Assembly: GCF_001598915.1 (NCBI RefSeq)
Contig: NZ_BDAP01000003.1
Location: forward strand, 1-64,000
Reading direction: 5' to 3'
Origin: Williamsia muralis NBRC 105860
Lineage (GTDB): Bacteria > Actinomycetota > Actinomycetes > Mycobacteriales > Mycobacteriaceae
Length of the DNA stretch: 64,000 nt
The translations under genes were made by a program, and so were the position numbers. Positions within the stretch are counted from its first letter, which is position 1; every line of letters begins with the position of its first letter. This document shows positions 1 through 10,079 of this stretch, piece by piece. Below the pieces are notes generated by a model that was given only the letters and a program-made list of their open reading frames with translations, was not told the origin of the DNA and made no database searches.

Positions 1-3000
1 ACGCACACAACGCCGAAGAATCGGTACCTGCCGACCATGCTCTCGCCGCGGCGCCGGTGTCGGTGCCGGGCATCCTGCTTGCTCAGCTGGCGGCCATCAG
101 TGCCACTCGCAAGCAGGGACTCGACCTCGGCGAGCTGACCCCTGTTGCGGCGATCGGACACTCGCAGGGTGTGCTGGGCACCGAGGCGATCAAGGCCGCA
201 GCCGAGGATGGCGGACTGGGCGACGGCGCACTACTGGCCGTAGCGCATCTCATCGGCGCGGCGGGTGCTTTCATCGCCCGTCGGCGAGGCCTCACCTCCG
301 ACGCTGCCGGAAGCCCGATGCTGTCGGTCGCGCAGGTCGATCCGGCCCGCATCCAGACACTCGTCGACGACTACGCGCTGACGCTGCGCGAATCGGACCG
401 TGAATCGGCGCCTGTGCTCTCGATCGTCAACGGACGACGCTCCGTGGTCCTCTCAGGAGCTCCGCGCCACCTGTCGGCGTTTGTCAGCCAGTGCGAGACG
501 CTTGCCGCCGCAGAGGCCGCCGAACGCAAGAAGAAGACGACCGGCGGCACCGCCTTCGCGCCGGTCTTCGATCCGCTGTCGGTGTCGATCGCCTTCCACC
601 ATCCGGCGCTCGAGGCCGCCTGTGATCTCGTCGCCGACTGGGCTGCCGTGTGCGGCATCGACCCCGTGGCCGCACGACGACTCGCCGCGGCAGTGCTGGT
701 CGACAAGGTCGACTGGGTCGACGCCCTCGACGACGTCGTCAGTGCCGGCGCCAAGTGGATTCTCGACCTGGGCCCCGGCGACGTCGCCACCCGGCTGAGC
801 GTTCCCGTGGTCCGCGGGCAGGGCGTCGGCCTGATCTCGGTGAGCCAACGCGGTGGGCAGCGCAACCTGTTCGCGCCCGGAGGCATCCCCGACGTCCAGC
901 GCCCGTGGAGTACTTACAGCCCCAAGATCGTTCAGCTTCCCAACGGTCGCCACGTGGTGGAGACCGCGTTCACCCGTCTCACCGGGCGATCGCCGATGCT
1001 CCTCGCCGGAATGACGCCGACAACGGTCGACCCCGCGATCGTGGCCGCGGCCGCCAATGCCGGACACTGGGCCGAACTGGCCGGTGGCGGGCAGGTGACC
1101 GAGGGCATCTTCGCCGACAACGTCGCCAAGCTGACCGAACTCCTCGAGCCGGGCCGTCAGGCGCAGTTCAACACCCTCTTCCTCGACCCCTACCTGTGGA
1201 AGCTGCAGATCGGCGGCAAACGCCTCGTGCAGAAGGCACGTGCAAACGGCGCGCCGATCGACGGTGTCATCGTCTCGGCTGGTATCCCGGAGCTCGACGA
1301 GGCCGTGGCGCTGGTGTCCGAACTCGCCGACGCGCAGATCCCGTACATCTCGTTCAAGCCCGGCACCATCGGACAGATCCGTTCGGTGATCCGCATTGCT
1401 GCCGAGGTACCGCACTACCCGGTGATCGTCCAGATCGAGGGGGGCCGCGCAGGAGGCCATCACTCCTGGGAGGATCTCGACGACCTCCTCCTGGCCACCT
1501 ACGCCGAGCTGCGCGCCCGCCCCAACGTGGTCATCTGCGTCGGCGGCGGAATCGGGACAGCCGAGCGGGCCAGCGAATACCTCACCGGAGTCTGGTCAGC
1601 GGCCCACGACTACCCGCTCATGCCGCTCGACGGCATCCTGATCGGCACCGCCGCCATGGCCACCAAGGAGGCGACCACGTCGCCGGCGGTCAAAGAACTC
1701 CTGGTCAACACCCCGGGCTGCGACGAGTGGATCGGCGCAGGCTACGCAACAGCCGGAATGGCCTCGGGCCGAAGCCAGCTCGGCGCCGACATCCACGAGG
1801 TCGACAACGCGGCGTCGCGATGTGGCCGACTGCTCGATGAGGTGGCCGGTGACGAAGAGGCCGTGCAGGCTCGTCGCGACGAGATCATCGAGGCGCTCAC
1901 CGGAACGGCGAAGCCGTACTTTGGCGATGTGGCGCAGATGACCTACCGCCAGTGGCTCGAGCGTTATGTCGAGCTCGCCGTGGGTGAGGCCACCGGGGCA
2001 GCGACATGGGCCGACGTCACATGGCGTCAGCGCTTCATCGAGATGCTGCAGCGCGCCGAAGCTCGTCTCAACGATGCCGACCGCGGTCAGATCCCGACGC
2101 TGTTCGGTCACACGTCGGCCACCGACAATGCCGGTGCAGCCATTGATGCGCTGGTCGCGGTGTACCCGGCTGCCGACACCGACGTTCTGCACCCGGCCGA
2201 CCTGATCTTCTTCCTCGACCTGTGCCGTACGCCCGGCAAGCCGGTCAATTTCGTCCCGGTCATCGACAAAGACGTGCGTCGCTGGTGGCGCAGCGACTCC
2301 CTGTGGCAGGCCCACGATCCGCGCTACGGCGCAGACGAGGTGTGCATCATCCCGGGACCCGTCGCCGTCGCAGGCATCACCCGCGTCGACGAACCGGTTG
2401 GCGAGTTGCTCGACCGCTTCGAAGCCCAGGTGGTCACCGATCTCCACGGCATCGGCGTAGAGCCCTTCCCGGTCAGCGCGCGACTTCGTGCGGGCCTGGT
2501 CGACGTGGAAGGCGTGCTCGGCACCGTCGTCGAGTCGCTGAGCGTGCAGTGGTCCGGGCGCCTCGTCGCGAATCCTGTTGCTTTGCTTGGTGACCGGGAT
2601 GCGTGGGAGTTCCCCTCCACCGAGCGTGGTGAGCACGAACCGACCGGGGCCGTCCTCGAGCGCACCTCCGACGGAGTCGTCCTGACCGTGCCGATCGGCA
2701 AGGCCACCGTTGCCATCCCGATGACCGTCGACGAGTCGATCCTCGACGGTGGGTCACCCAAGGTCACCATCGAAGGTGCCGCAGGCGCGATGCGCCAGAT
2801 CCTGGCTGTCGCAGCCGGTGGATCCCTGGCGTCGGTGACCGATGGCGCGGCCACACGCACCGTCACGTGGGACCCGGACCTGGTCGCCGACCACGCCGCG
2901 GTCACCGCGTACACCCTTCCCGAGCATCTGAGTGCTTCGGTCCCGCAGGGCGTCACCGGGTTCGCCAACCCCGACACGCTGGTCGGATTGTGCTGGCCCG

Positions 3001-6000
3001 CCGTCTTCAGTGTCATCGGATCAGCGACGACCCAGTCCGGCGAGCCTGTGGTCGAAGGCCTACTCGATCTGGTCCACCTCGATCATGTTGCGTCCACCGT
3101 CGGCGAACTGCCGCGCGTGGCAACAGATTTGACGGTCACCGCAGCGCTGTCGGGTGTCGTCGACACCGACCTGGGCCGTGTGGTCACCGTGGTGGTCACC
3201 ATCTCCGACGCCGACCGCCAGATTGCCGAGATGACCGAACGGTTCGCCGTACGCGGACGCACCGGCGACGGCGAATTGACCGATCCGAGCCGGGCCGGTG
3301 GTGCACTGAGCGCCAAGTCAGGCGAGGCGACCCGCAAGAAGATCCGCGAAGTCACCATCGCAACCCCGTCGCGGATGCACGGATTCGCCCTCGTCTCAGG
3401 CGATCACAACCCTATTCACACCGACATGTCGGCAGCGAAGATGGCCGGTCTGGGCAGCCCTATCGCTCACGGCATGTGGCTGTCCGCGGCTGCACAGCAC
3501 GTCGTGACCGCCACAGACGCCAAGAACCCCATCCCGGTGCCTCGCGCACTGCTCGGCTGGACCGCTCGTTTCCTGGGCATGGTTCGCCCCGGTGACGAGG
3601 TCACCATCCGCGTCGACCGCGTTGGTATGGACGCCGGCCGCGACGTCATCGAGGTCAGCGCGAAGGTCGGCGACCTGCTCGTGATGAACGCCACCGGCCT
3701 CCTCGCGCCTGCCAAGACCGTCTACGCGTTCCCCGGGCAGGGCATCCAGAGCAAGGGCATGGGACTCGACGCACGGTCGCGTTCCAAGGCTGCCCGCAAG
3801 GTCTGGGACCGGGCGGACAAGCACACCAGGGATGCTCTCGGCTTCTCGATCCTGGCCGTGGTCCGCGACAACCCGACCACACTCTCGGCAGGCGGCACCA
3901 CCTACCACCACCCTGACGGGGTGCTGTTCCTGACGCAGTTCACACAGGTGGCCATGGCCACTCTGGGCGTCGCGCAGATCGCCGAACTCAAGGAGTCGGG
4001 CGGTTTCGTCGAGAACGCCATCACCTGTGGTCACTCGGTGGGCGAGTACAACGCGCTCGCCGCGTGCGCCGGGGTGCTGCCGTTGGAGGCTGTCCTCGAG
4101 GTCGTGTTCCAGCGTGGCGAGGCCATGCACCACCTGGTCCCGCGAGATGCGAAGGGCCGCAGCGATTACCGCATGGCCGCGATCCGGCCGAGTCAGTTCG
4201 GACTGGCCGACGCCGATGTCATGGACTGGGTCTCGCAGGTCGGCGAACGCGCCGGTGAGTTCCTTGAGGTCGTGAACCTCAACCTGCTCGGCTCGCAATA
4301 CGCGATCGCAGGCACGGTCCGAGGACTCGAGGTGCTGGAGGAGGAGATAGAAGAACTCCGTGCCAAGGCGGGCGGCAAACGCTCGTTCATCCTGGTTCCC
4401 GGGATCGACGTCCCGTTCCACTCCACCGTGTTGCGTGCGGGTGTGCCCGACTTCCGGCATCGTCTGCAGGACCTGCTTCCCGAGCACATCGACCCCGACA
4501 TCCTCGTGGGCCGATACGTACCGAACCTGGTCCCACGCATGTTCAACCTGGGCCGCGACTTCGTCCAGGAGATCGCCGACCTGGTGCCCTCCGAGCCCCT
4601 CGACGATGTGCTGGCCGACTGGGATACGTGGAGTGCCAAGCCCGGTGAGCTGACCCGCGTACTGCTGATCGAGCTGCTCGCGTGGCAGTTCGCCAGCCCG
4701 GTGCGCTGGATCGAAACACAGGATCTGCTGTTCACCCCGGTCGAGCGTGGCGGAGCCGGAGTGGAGCGGTTCGTCGAGGTCGGCGTGAAGTCGGCTCCGA
4801 CACTCAGTGGCCTCGCCGGCAACACCCTCAAGCTGGACGACTACCTTCAGTCCGCCGTTCAGGTGCTCAACATCGAGCGTGACTCCGACGTCATCCTGGC
4901 GAAGGACAGCGCACCGGATGTGGAGGAAGACGAAGCACCTGCCGTCGAGGCATCAGCTGCCGCAGCGGCGCCTGCCGCCGAAACAGCGGTCGCGGCACCG
5001 GCTCCCGTCGCGGCCCCCGCGGATTCGGGTCCCCGTCCCGAGGACATCTCGTTCGGCCCGTCCGACGCGGTCGACGCTGTCATCGCGCTGTGGACGAAGA
5101 TCCGCATCGATCAGATCGGCGCTGCGGACACCATCGAGGCACTGTGTGACGGTGTGTCATCCCGGCGCAACCAGTTGCTTCTCGACATCGGCGGAGAACT
5201 GGGTCTCGGTGCCATCGACGGCGCCGCAGAGGCCGAGATGCCCGCGCTCGCTTCGACGGTGAACGCGCTGGCCCGCGGCTACAAGCCGCTCGGTTCGGTG
5301 CTCACCGACGCCGTCGGCGACCAGATCCGCAAGGTGTTCGGACCGGTTGGCAAGCGCGCGTCGTACATCGAAGACCGCGTCACCTCGGTGTGGCAACTCG
5401 GCCCCGGCTGGGCGCTGCACACCAGCGTTGCGGTCGCTCTCGGTAGCCGCGACGGCGTCAGCGTCCGCGGTGGCGACTTGGGTGACCTGGTCTCGGAGGC
5501 GCCTTCGAACGCCGACGGTATCGACGCCCTGATCGATGCTGCGGTCGCGAAAGTCGGCTCCAACAAGGGCATCTCGGTGAGCAAGCCTGCCGTCGGCGGG
5601 GGCGGCGGAGGCGGAATGGTCGACGCTGCAGCTCTCGGAGAGCTCACCGAGCAGTTCACCGGGCGCACCGGCGCTCTGGCCTCGGCCGCGCAGACCATCC
5701 TGCAGAAGCTCGGCCTGGCGGACGAGCCCGAGCTCGCTGCACCTGCCGAGGACAACACCGCGGTGCTCGAACGTGTCAGCGCCGAACTGGGTTCGGATTG
5801 GCTGCGTGTGGTGGCCCCGGCATTCGACGAGCGCCGCGCGGTGCTCATCGACGACCGATGGGCCAGTGCTCGCGAGGACCTGGCACGGCTGTGGCTCGAG
5901 GACGAGCACGTCATCGACAACGAGTTCTACGACATCAGCGGCAAGTTTGTCGGCGCGGGCGAGACCGTCTGCCATCAGGCCACCTGGTGGCAGGGCAAGG

Positions 6001-8939
6001 CGCTCGCGAACGGACACCAGGTGCACGCTCGGGTCTACGCGCAGATCGCCCACGCGGCCGAAGATCCGCAGCCCGAGACCTACGCCGACGACATCGCCGT
6101 CGTGACCGGAGCCAGCAAGGGTTCGATCGCTGCCGCAGTGGTCGAGCAACTGCTCGCCGGCGGGGCCACCGTGGTCGCGACGACCTCGCGTCTCGACGAC
6201 AACCGGCTGGCGTTCTTCAAGTCGCTCTACCGTCGCAGTGCCCGCGGAGACGCGGCGCTCTGGGTTGTCCCGGCGAACCTGTCGTCGTACACCGACGTCG
6301 ACGAGCTGGTCGAGTGGATCGGTAGCGAGCAGACCGAGAACCTCGGCGGCAAGACCGGAGTGCTCAAGCCGGCGCTCAAGCCGACTCTGCTGTTCCCGTT
6401 CGCCGCACCGCGGGTCGCCGGCGACCTCACCGACGCGGGCGGCCGCGCCGAACTGGAGATGAAGGTGTTGCTCTGGTCGGTGGAGCGGCTGATCGCCGGT
6501 CTCGGCGACATCGCGGCTGACCATCATCTGGCGGCTCGGCTGCATGTGGTGCTGCCAGGCTCGCCGAACCGCGGGATGTTCGGTGGCGACGGCGCTTATG
6601 GCGAGTCCAAGGCCGCGCTCGACGCACTGGTGAAGCGCTGGGCCGCGGAGGATTCGTGGAACTCCAAGGTCACCCTGGCGCACGCGTTGATCGGGTGGGT
6701 CACGGGCACCGGGCTGATGGGCCACAACGATGGACTCGTCGAGGCTGTCGAGGCCGCAGGTGTGAAGACCTGGTCGACCCACGAGATGGCCACCGAGCTG
6801 CTCACGGCGGTGACGCCCGAGAGTCGGGTCCAGGCCAGGACCGAACCGTTGCAACTCGACCTGACCGGTGGACTCGCCGACGCCACGCTCGACATGAAGG
6901 CGTTGGCACAGGCCCAGGCGGATGCGCTGGCCGCAGTTGACGACGAGGACGAGTCCGACGAGCCGACACTGGCCGCACTGCCTGCCCCGGCCCGGGCGCC
7001 CGAGTCGACCACCCCTGCGTGGGGCAAGATCGACGCGCGCCCGGAGGACCTGGTCGTGATCGTGGGTGCCGGTGAACTCGGACCGTACGGCAGTGCACGG
7101 ACCCGGTTCGAGATGGAGGTCGAAGACGAACTGTCGGCGGCCGGCGTTCTCGAATTGGCGTGGAGCACAGGCCTGATCACGTGGGAGGCCACACCGAAGC
7201 CCGGTTGGTACGACGCCGAGTCGGGCGACCCGGTCGCCGAGTCGGAGATTGCTGATCGCTACCACGACGCCGTGGTCGAACGCTGCGGCATCCGCCGGTA
7301 CGCCGACGACGGCGACATGATCGACAACTCGTCACCGTTGCTGACCTCGGTGTACCTCGACAACGATCTGACCTTCTCGGTGGCGTCGGAGGGGGAGGCA
7401 CGCTCCTTCCTCTCGGCTGCGCCGGACAAGACCAAGATCAAGGTCGACCCGGACAGTGGCGAATGGCAGGTGACACGTCAGGCGGGCACCGAGATCCGCG
7501 TACCGCGTCGATTCAAGCTCACCCGCACCGTGGGTGGCCAGATCCCGACCGGGTTCGATCCCACCCGCTGGGGTGTGTCGGCCGACATGGCCGAGTCGAT
7601 CGATCGGGTTGCGCTGTGGAACCTGATCGCCACTGTCGACGCCTTCCTCGCTTCCGGTTTCGAACCGTCGGAATTGATGCGGTGGGTGCACCCAGGCCTG
7701 GTTGCCAACACCCAGGGCACCGGCATGGGCGGCATGACGTCGATGCGATCGCTGTACCTCGACACCTTCACCGGTGAGGCCAAGGCGAACGACATCCTGC
7801 AGGAGGCACTGCCGAACGTTGTTGCAGCACACGTGGTCCAGTCGTACATCGGTAGCTATGGCGCGATGATCCACCCGGTGGCCGCCTGCGCCACCGCGGC
7901 GGTGTCGGTCGAAGAAGGTGTCGACAAGATCAAGCTGGGCAAGGCGTTGTTCGCGGTCGCCGGTGGGTTCGACGACCTCGGTATCGAGGGCATCGTCGGG
8001 TTCGGCGACATGTCGGCCACCGCCGAGACGGCCACGATGGAGGCCAAGGGCATCGATGCCCGCAGGTTCTCCCGGGCCAACGACCGTCGTCGCGGCGGAT
8101 TCGTCGAGTCGCAGGGTGGCGGAACGATTCTGCTGGCCCGCGGTGACGTGGCCGCCGAGATGGGTCTGCCGGTTCTCGGTGTGGTCGGATGGGCGCAGAG
8201 CTTCGGTGACGGCGTGCACACGTCCATCCCGGCCCCCGGCATCGGTGCACTCGGAGCCGCTCGCGGACACCAGGATTCGGGTATCGCCCGGTCGCTCCGT
8301 CAGCTCGGTGTCAGTCCTGACGACGTGGCTCTGGTGTCCAAGCACGACACGTCCACCAAGGCCAACGACCCCAACGAGGCGAACCTCCATGAGAGGCTCG
8401 CCGAGGCGATCGGTCGTAGCGACGGTGCGCCGTTGTTCGTGGTGTCGCAGAAGTCGCTGACGGGCCACTCCAAGGGCGGTGCGGCAGCCTTCCAGCTGAT
8501 CGGTCTGTGCCAGGTGTTGCGCGACGGCGTCATCCCTCCCAACCGCAGCCTCGACTGCGTCGACGAGGTGATGGCCGAGCACAAGCATCTGGTGTGGCCT
8601 ACTGAACCGTTGCGATTCGGCGAGAGGTTCGCCCTCAAGGCCGGCCTCTTGACGAGCCTGGGCTTCGGGCACGTGTCCGGTCTCATCGCCGTGGTGCACC
8701 CGGAAGCTTTTGTGGCCTCGCTTGATCCGGCTGAGCGTGAGCGTTACCGCGCCGCGGCAACCGAACGTGCGCGGCTGGGCCAGCAGCGTCTGCTCGAGGC
8801 CATGTGCGGCGGCAAGCCCGCCTACCAGCGGCCCCCGAACCGCCGGTTCGACGACAGCTCCTACGAGGGCGATCAGGAAGCGGCAATGCTGCTCGACGCG
8901 GAGGCTCGTCTGTCGGCGAACGGAACCTACGGCGGATGA
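1..8939 (+). CDS. fas: Type I fatty acid synthase (multifunctional FAS-I), 5' end cut off by window
   Basis: The giant cytosolic synthase that makes the acyl-CoA precursors of membrane lipids and mycolic acids. The frame is open from base 3, so about 2,978 codons are visible; family members have about 3,070, so roughly 90 N-terminal residues lie outside. Domains in order: acetyl transferase (GHSQG, Ser codon at 162), enoyl reductase (GMTPTT and AGGGQ near 1,010-1,100), MaoC-like dehydratase (GDHNPIH near 3,400), malonyl/palmitoyl transferase (FPGQG near 3,730; GHSVGE with Ser codon at 4,035), ACP (GVSSRRN near 5,151, pantetheine serine), ketoreductase (VTGASKG near 6,100), ketosynthase (Cys codon at 7,887; SKHD near 8,337; GHSKGG near 8,463). 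Ala/Pro-rich and poly-Gly linkers flank the ACP. No phosphopantetheinyl transferase domain is fused; acpS supplies that activity and overlaps the stop codon. Confidence 0.97.
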   Translation, partial: AHNAEESVPADHALAAAPVSVPGILLAQLAAISATRKQGLDLGELTPVAAIGHSQGVLGTEAIKAAAEDGGLGDGALLAVAHLIGAAGAFIARRRGLTSDAAGSPMLSVAQVDPARIQTLVDDYALTLRESDRESAPVLSIVNGRRSVVLSGAPRHLSAFVSQCETLAAAEAAERKKKTTGGTAFAPVFDPLSVSIAFHHPALEAACDLVADWAAVCGIDPVAARRLAAAVLVDKVDWVDALDDVVSAGAKWILDLGPGDVATRLSVPVVRGQGVGLISVSQRGGQRNLFAPGGIPDVQRPWSTYSPKIVQLPNGRHVVETAFTRLTGRSPMLLAGMTPTTVDPAIVAAAANAGHWAELAGGGQVTEGIFADNVAKLTELLEPGRQAQFNTLFLDPYLWKLQIGGKRLVQKARANGAPIDGVIVSAGIPELDEAVALVSELADAQIPYISFKPGTIGQIRSVIRIAAEVPHYPVIVQIEGGRAGGHHSWEDLDDLLLATYAELRARPNVVICVGGGIGTAERASEYLTGVWSAAHDYPLMPLDGILIGTAAMATKEATTSPAVKELLVNTPGCDEWIGAGYATAGMASGRSQLGADIHEVDNAASRCGRLLDEVAGDEEAVQARRDEIIEALTGTAKPYFGDVAQMTYRQWLERYVELAVGEATGAATWADVTWRQRFIEMLQRAEARLNDADRGQIPTLFGHTSATDNAGAAIDALVAVYPAADTDVLHPADLIFFLDLCRTPGKPVNFVPVIDKDVRRWWRSDSLWQAHDPRYGADEVCIIPGPVAVAGITRVDEPVGELLDRFEAQVVTDLHGIGVEPFPVSARLRAGLVDVEGVLGTVVESLSVQWSGRLVANPVALLGDRDAWEFPSTERGEHEPTGAVLERTSDGVVLTVPIGKATVAIPMTVDESILDGGSPKVTIEGAAGAMRQILAVAAGGSLASVTDGAATRTVTWDPDLVADHAAVTAYTLPEHLSASVPQGVTGFANPDTLVGLCWPAVFSVIGSATTQSGEPVVEGLLDLVHLDHVASTVGELPRVATDLTVTAALSGVVDTDLGRVVTVVVTISDADRQIAEMTERFAVRGRTGDGELTDPSRAGGALSAKSGEATRKKIREVTIATPSRMHGFALVSGDHNPIHTDMSAAKMAGLGSPIAHGMWLSAAAQHVVTATDAKNPIPVPRALLGWTARFLGMVRPGDEVTIRVDRVGMDAGRDVIEVSAKVGDLLVMNATGLLAPAKTVYAFPGQGIQSKGMGLDARSRSKAARKVWDRADKHTRDALGFSILAVVRDNPTTLSAGGTTYHHPDGVLFLTQFTQVAMATLGVAQIAELKESGGFVENAITCGHSVGEYNALAACAGVLPLEAVLEVVFQRGEAMHHLVPRDAKGRSDYRMAAIRPSQFGLADADVMDWVSQVGERAGEFLEVVNLNLLGSQYAIAGTVRGLEVLEEEIEELRAKAGGKRSFILVPGIDVPFHSTVLRAGVPDFRHRLQDLLPEHIDPDILVGRYVPNLVPRMFNLGRDFVQEIADLVPSEPLDDVLADWDTWSAKPGELTRVLLIELLAWQFASPVRWIETQDLLFTPVERGGAGVERFVEVGVKSAPTLSGLAGNTLKLDDYLQSAVQVLNIERDSDVILAKDSAPDVEEDEAPAVEASAAAAAPAAETAVAAPAPVAAPADSGPRPEDISFGPSDAVDAVIALWTKIRIDQIGAADTIEALCDGVSSRRNQLLLDIGGELGLGAIDGAAEAEMPALASTVNALARGYKPLGSVLTDAVGDQIRKVFGPVGKRASYIEDRVTSVWQLGPGWALHTSVAVALGSRDGVSVRGGDLGDLVSEAPSNADGIDALIDAAVAKVGSNKGISVSKPAVGGGGGGGMVDAAALGELTEQFTGRTGALASAAQTILQKLGLADEPELAAPAEDNTAVLERVSAELGSDWLRVVAPAFDERRAVLIDDRWASAREDLARLWLEDEHVIDNEFYDISGKFVGAGETVCHQATWWQGKALANGHQVHARVYAQIAHAAEDPQPETYADDIAVVTGASKGSIAAAVVEQLLAGGATVVATTSRLDDNRLAFFKSLYRRSARGDAALWVVPANLSSYTDVDELVEWIGSEQTENLGGKTGVLKPALKPTLLFPFAAPRVAGDLTDAGGRAELEMKVLLWSVERLIAGLGDIAADHHLAARLHVVLPGSPNRGMFGGDGAYGESKAALDALVKRWAAEDSWNSKVTLAHALIGWVTGTGLMGHNDGLVEAVEAAGVKTWSTHEMATELLTAVTPESRVQARTEPLQLDLTGGLADATLDMKALAQAQADALAAVDDEDESDEPTLAALPAPARAPESTTPAWGKIDARPEDLVVIVGAGELGPYGSARTRFEMEVEDELSAAGVLELAWSTGLITWEATPKPGWYDAESGDPVAESEIADRYHDAVVERCGIRRYADDGDMIDNSSPLLTSVYLDNDLTFSVASEGEARSFLSAAPDKTKIKVDPDSGEWQVTRQAGTEIRVPRRFKLTRTVGGQIPTGFDPTRWGVSADMAESIDRVALWNLIATVDAFLASGFEPSELMRWVHPGLVANTQGTGMGGMTSMRSLYLDTFTGEAKANDILQEALPNVVAAHVVQSYIGSYGAMIHPVAACATAAVSVEEGVDKIKLGKALFAVAGGFDDLGIEGIVGFGDMSATAETATMEAKGIDARRFSRANDRRRGGFVESQGGGTILLARGDVAAEMGLPVLGVVGWAQSFGDGVHTSIPAPGIGALGAARGHQDSGIARSLRQLGVSPDDVALVSKHDTSTKANDPNEANLHERLAEAIGRSDGAPLFVVSQKSLTGHSKGGAAAFQLIGLCQVLRDGVIPPNRSLDCVDEVMAEHKHLVWPTEPLRFGERFALKAGLLTSLGFGHVSGLIAVVHPEAFVASLDPAERERYRAAATERARLGQQRLLEAMCGGKPAYQRPPNRRFDDSSYEGDQEAAMLLDAEARLSANGTYGG

Positions 8940-9346
8940 CGGTCATCGGAGTGGGGATCGACCTCGTGTCGATCCCCGGCTTCGCCGAGCAGTTGAAACA
9001 GCCCGGCACCACATTCGCAGATCGGTTCACGGTGGGGGAGCGGCGTGATGCCGCCTCGGGCACCGGGGACGAGGCGAGGCATCTCGCGGCCCGGTGGGCG
9101 GCGAAGGAAGCGGTGATCAAGGCATGGTCGGTGAGTCGTTTCGCGCGCTCGCCCCTGCTCCCGCTGATCCGGCATGGCGACATCGAGGTCGTCACGGATG
9201 CATGGGGCCGGCCGGCCATTCGACTGGGCGGTGAGATCGGTACGCACCTGGCAGGAACAGTGGTGCACATCTCGCTGACCCATGACGGCGACATGGCGGG
9301 TGCGGTCGCGGTGATCGAAGAGGCTCCGCAGTCGCAGACTCAGTAG
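8936..9346 (+). CDS. acpS: Holo-[acyl-carrier-protein] synthase
   Basis: A 136-residue phosphopantetheinyl transferase of the AcpS family. It moves 4'-phosphopantetheine from CoA to the ACP serine, and its evident client is the ACP domain of the FAS-I encoded just upstream. The GVGIDLV motif (Asp9) and the WAAKEAVIKAW motif (Glu58) are the Mg-binding signatures. Its ATG overlaps the fas TGA as ATGA, so the two are translationally coupled and made together. This separate acpS right after fas is the normal actinobacterial arrangement; in fungi the activity is fused to the FAS. It converges on the tetR gene, with only 16 nt between the two stop codons. Confidence 0.96.
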   Translation: MTVIGVGIDLVSIPGFAEQLKQPGTTFADRFTVGERRDAASGTGDEARHLAARWAAKEAVIKAWSVSRFARSPLLPLIRHGDIEVVTDAWGRPAIRLGGEIGTHLAGTVVHISLTHDGDMAGAVAVIEEAPQSQTQ

Positions 9347-9362
9347 TTCCTGCGCCTGTGAA

Positions 9363-10067
9363 TCACCGTGCGTTGCGGTTGTTCTCAGGATCTTCCAGGA
9401 GCATGTAGCGTCCCAGCATGCGCTTGAGTTCGGTGACCGTCGCGGAGTGGTTCTGACCTTCTTGCACCGAGAAGCTGAGCAGCGAGTACGCCGTGTGCAC
9501 CAGGAGTTCGGACATCAGCGCCCGACGCCTGCGATCGGGGGTCAGTGGGGCGATGATCCGCGCGACCAATTCCGCCAGCGCACGCTCGTGCACGGTGGCA
9601 GTGGCACGAGTGGCAGGCGTCGACTGCACAGCGAGCCACACCGCGCGGCGGGACGGATCGTCGTGCCACAGCTGCGCCAGGTGATCGATGAACTTCTCCA
9701 GTAGGCGAGGCCAGTCCAGAGACGGAACCTCCGCGGCGAATCTGGCCAGTTCGCTCTGTACCCCGGCAGCGTCTTCTCGATCGAGTTCGCAGACCACGAC
9801 GTACTTGTTCGCGAAGTACTGATAAAGCGTCCCGATCGGGACGTCGGCGCGCTGCGCGATGTGCTCACACGTCAGCGACTCGAAGCCCACCTCGATCAGC
9901 AGGTCGCGCGCAGCGGCAAGCATCGCATCGAACCGCAGTTGGCTGCGTTGCTGCGTGGGCCGTTTGCGCGGAACGAGTGGTTCGGAACTGAGCAACCGAG
10001 AGACACCGGTCTTGAGGGCGCCGGAATCCCCGGTGCCGGTACCGGACTGCCGCTGGGCCATGGCCAC
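9363..10067 (-). CDS. TetR family transcriptional regulator
   Basis: A 234-residue repressor-type protein. A basic, disordered N-terminus (about 1-40) precedes a TetR helix-turn-helix at about residues 64-88 (EHIAQRADVPIGTLYQYFANK region), then an all-helical ligand-binding and dimerisation domain. The start at 10067 is a GTG only 12 nt after the bcp stop codon, so it is probably cotranscribed with bcp; an ATG two codons on is the alternative, and neither has a strong Shine-Dalgarno. In M. tuberculosis, as I recall it, the corresponding slot next to acpS holds a peptidase (Rv2522c), so this regulator is a lineage-specific neighbour. Ligand and targets are unknown; control of bcp or of the convergent fas-acpS unit is inference only. 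Confidence 0.85.
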   Translation of the reverse strand: MAMAQRQSGTGTGDSGALKTGVSRLLSSEPLVPRKRPTQQRSQLRFDAMLAAARDLLIEVGFESLTCEHIAQRADVPIGTLYQYFANKYVVVCELDREDAAGVQSELARFAAEVPSLDWPRLLEKFIDHLAQLWHDDPSRRAVWLAVQSTPATRATATVHERALAELVARIIAPLTPDRRRRALMSELLVHTAYSLLSFSVQEGQNHSATVTELKRMLGRYMLLEDPENNRNAR

Positions 10068-10079
10068 AGGTCGCTTCGG

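Noticed and set aside
5157-7265. A 702-codon open frame antisense to fas, and similar long antisense frames throughout
   Set aside because: They mirror codons of well-supported genes and come from strong GC bias at third positions. None has family motifs or a ribosome site.
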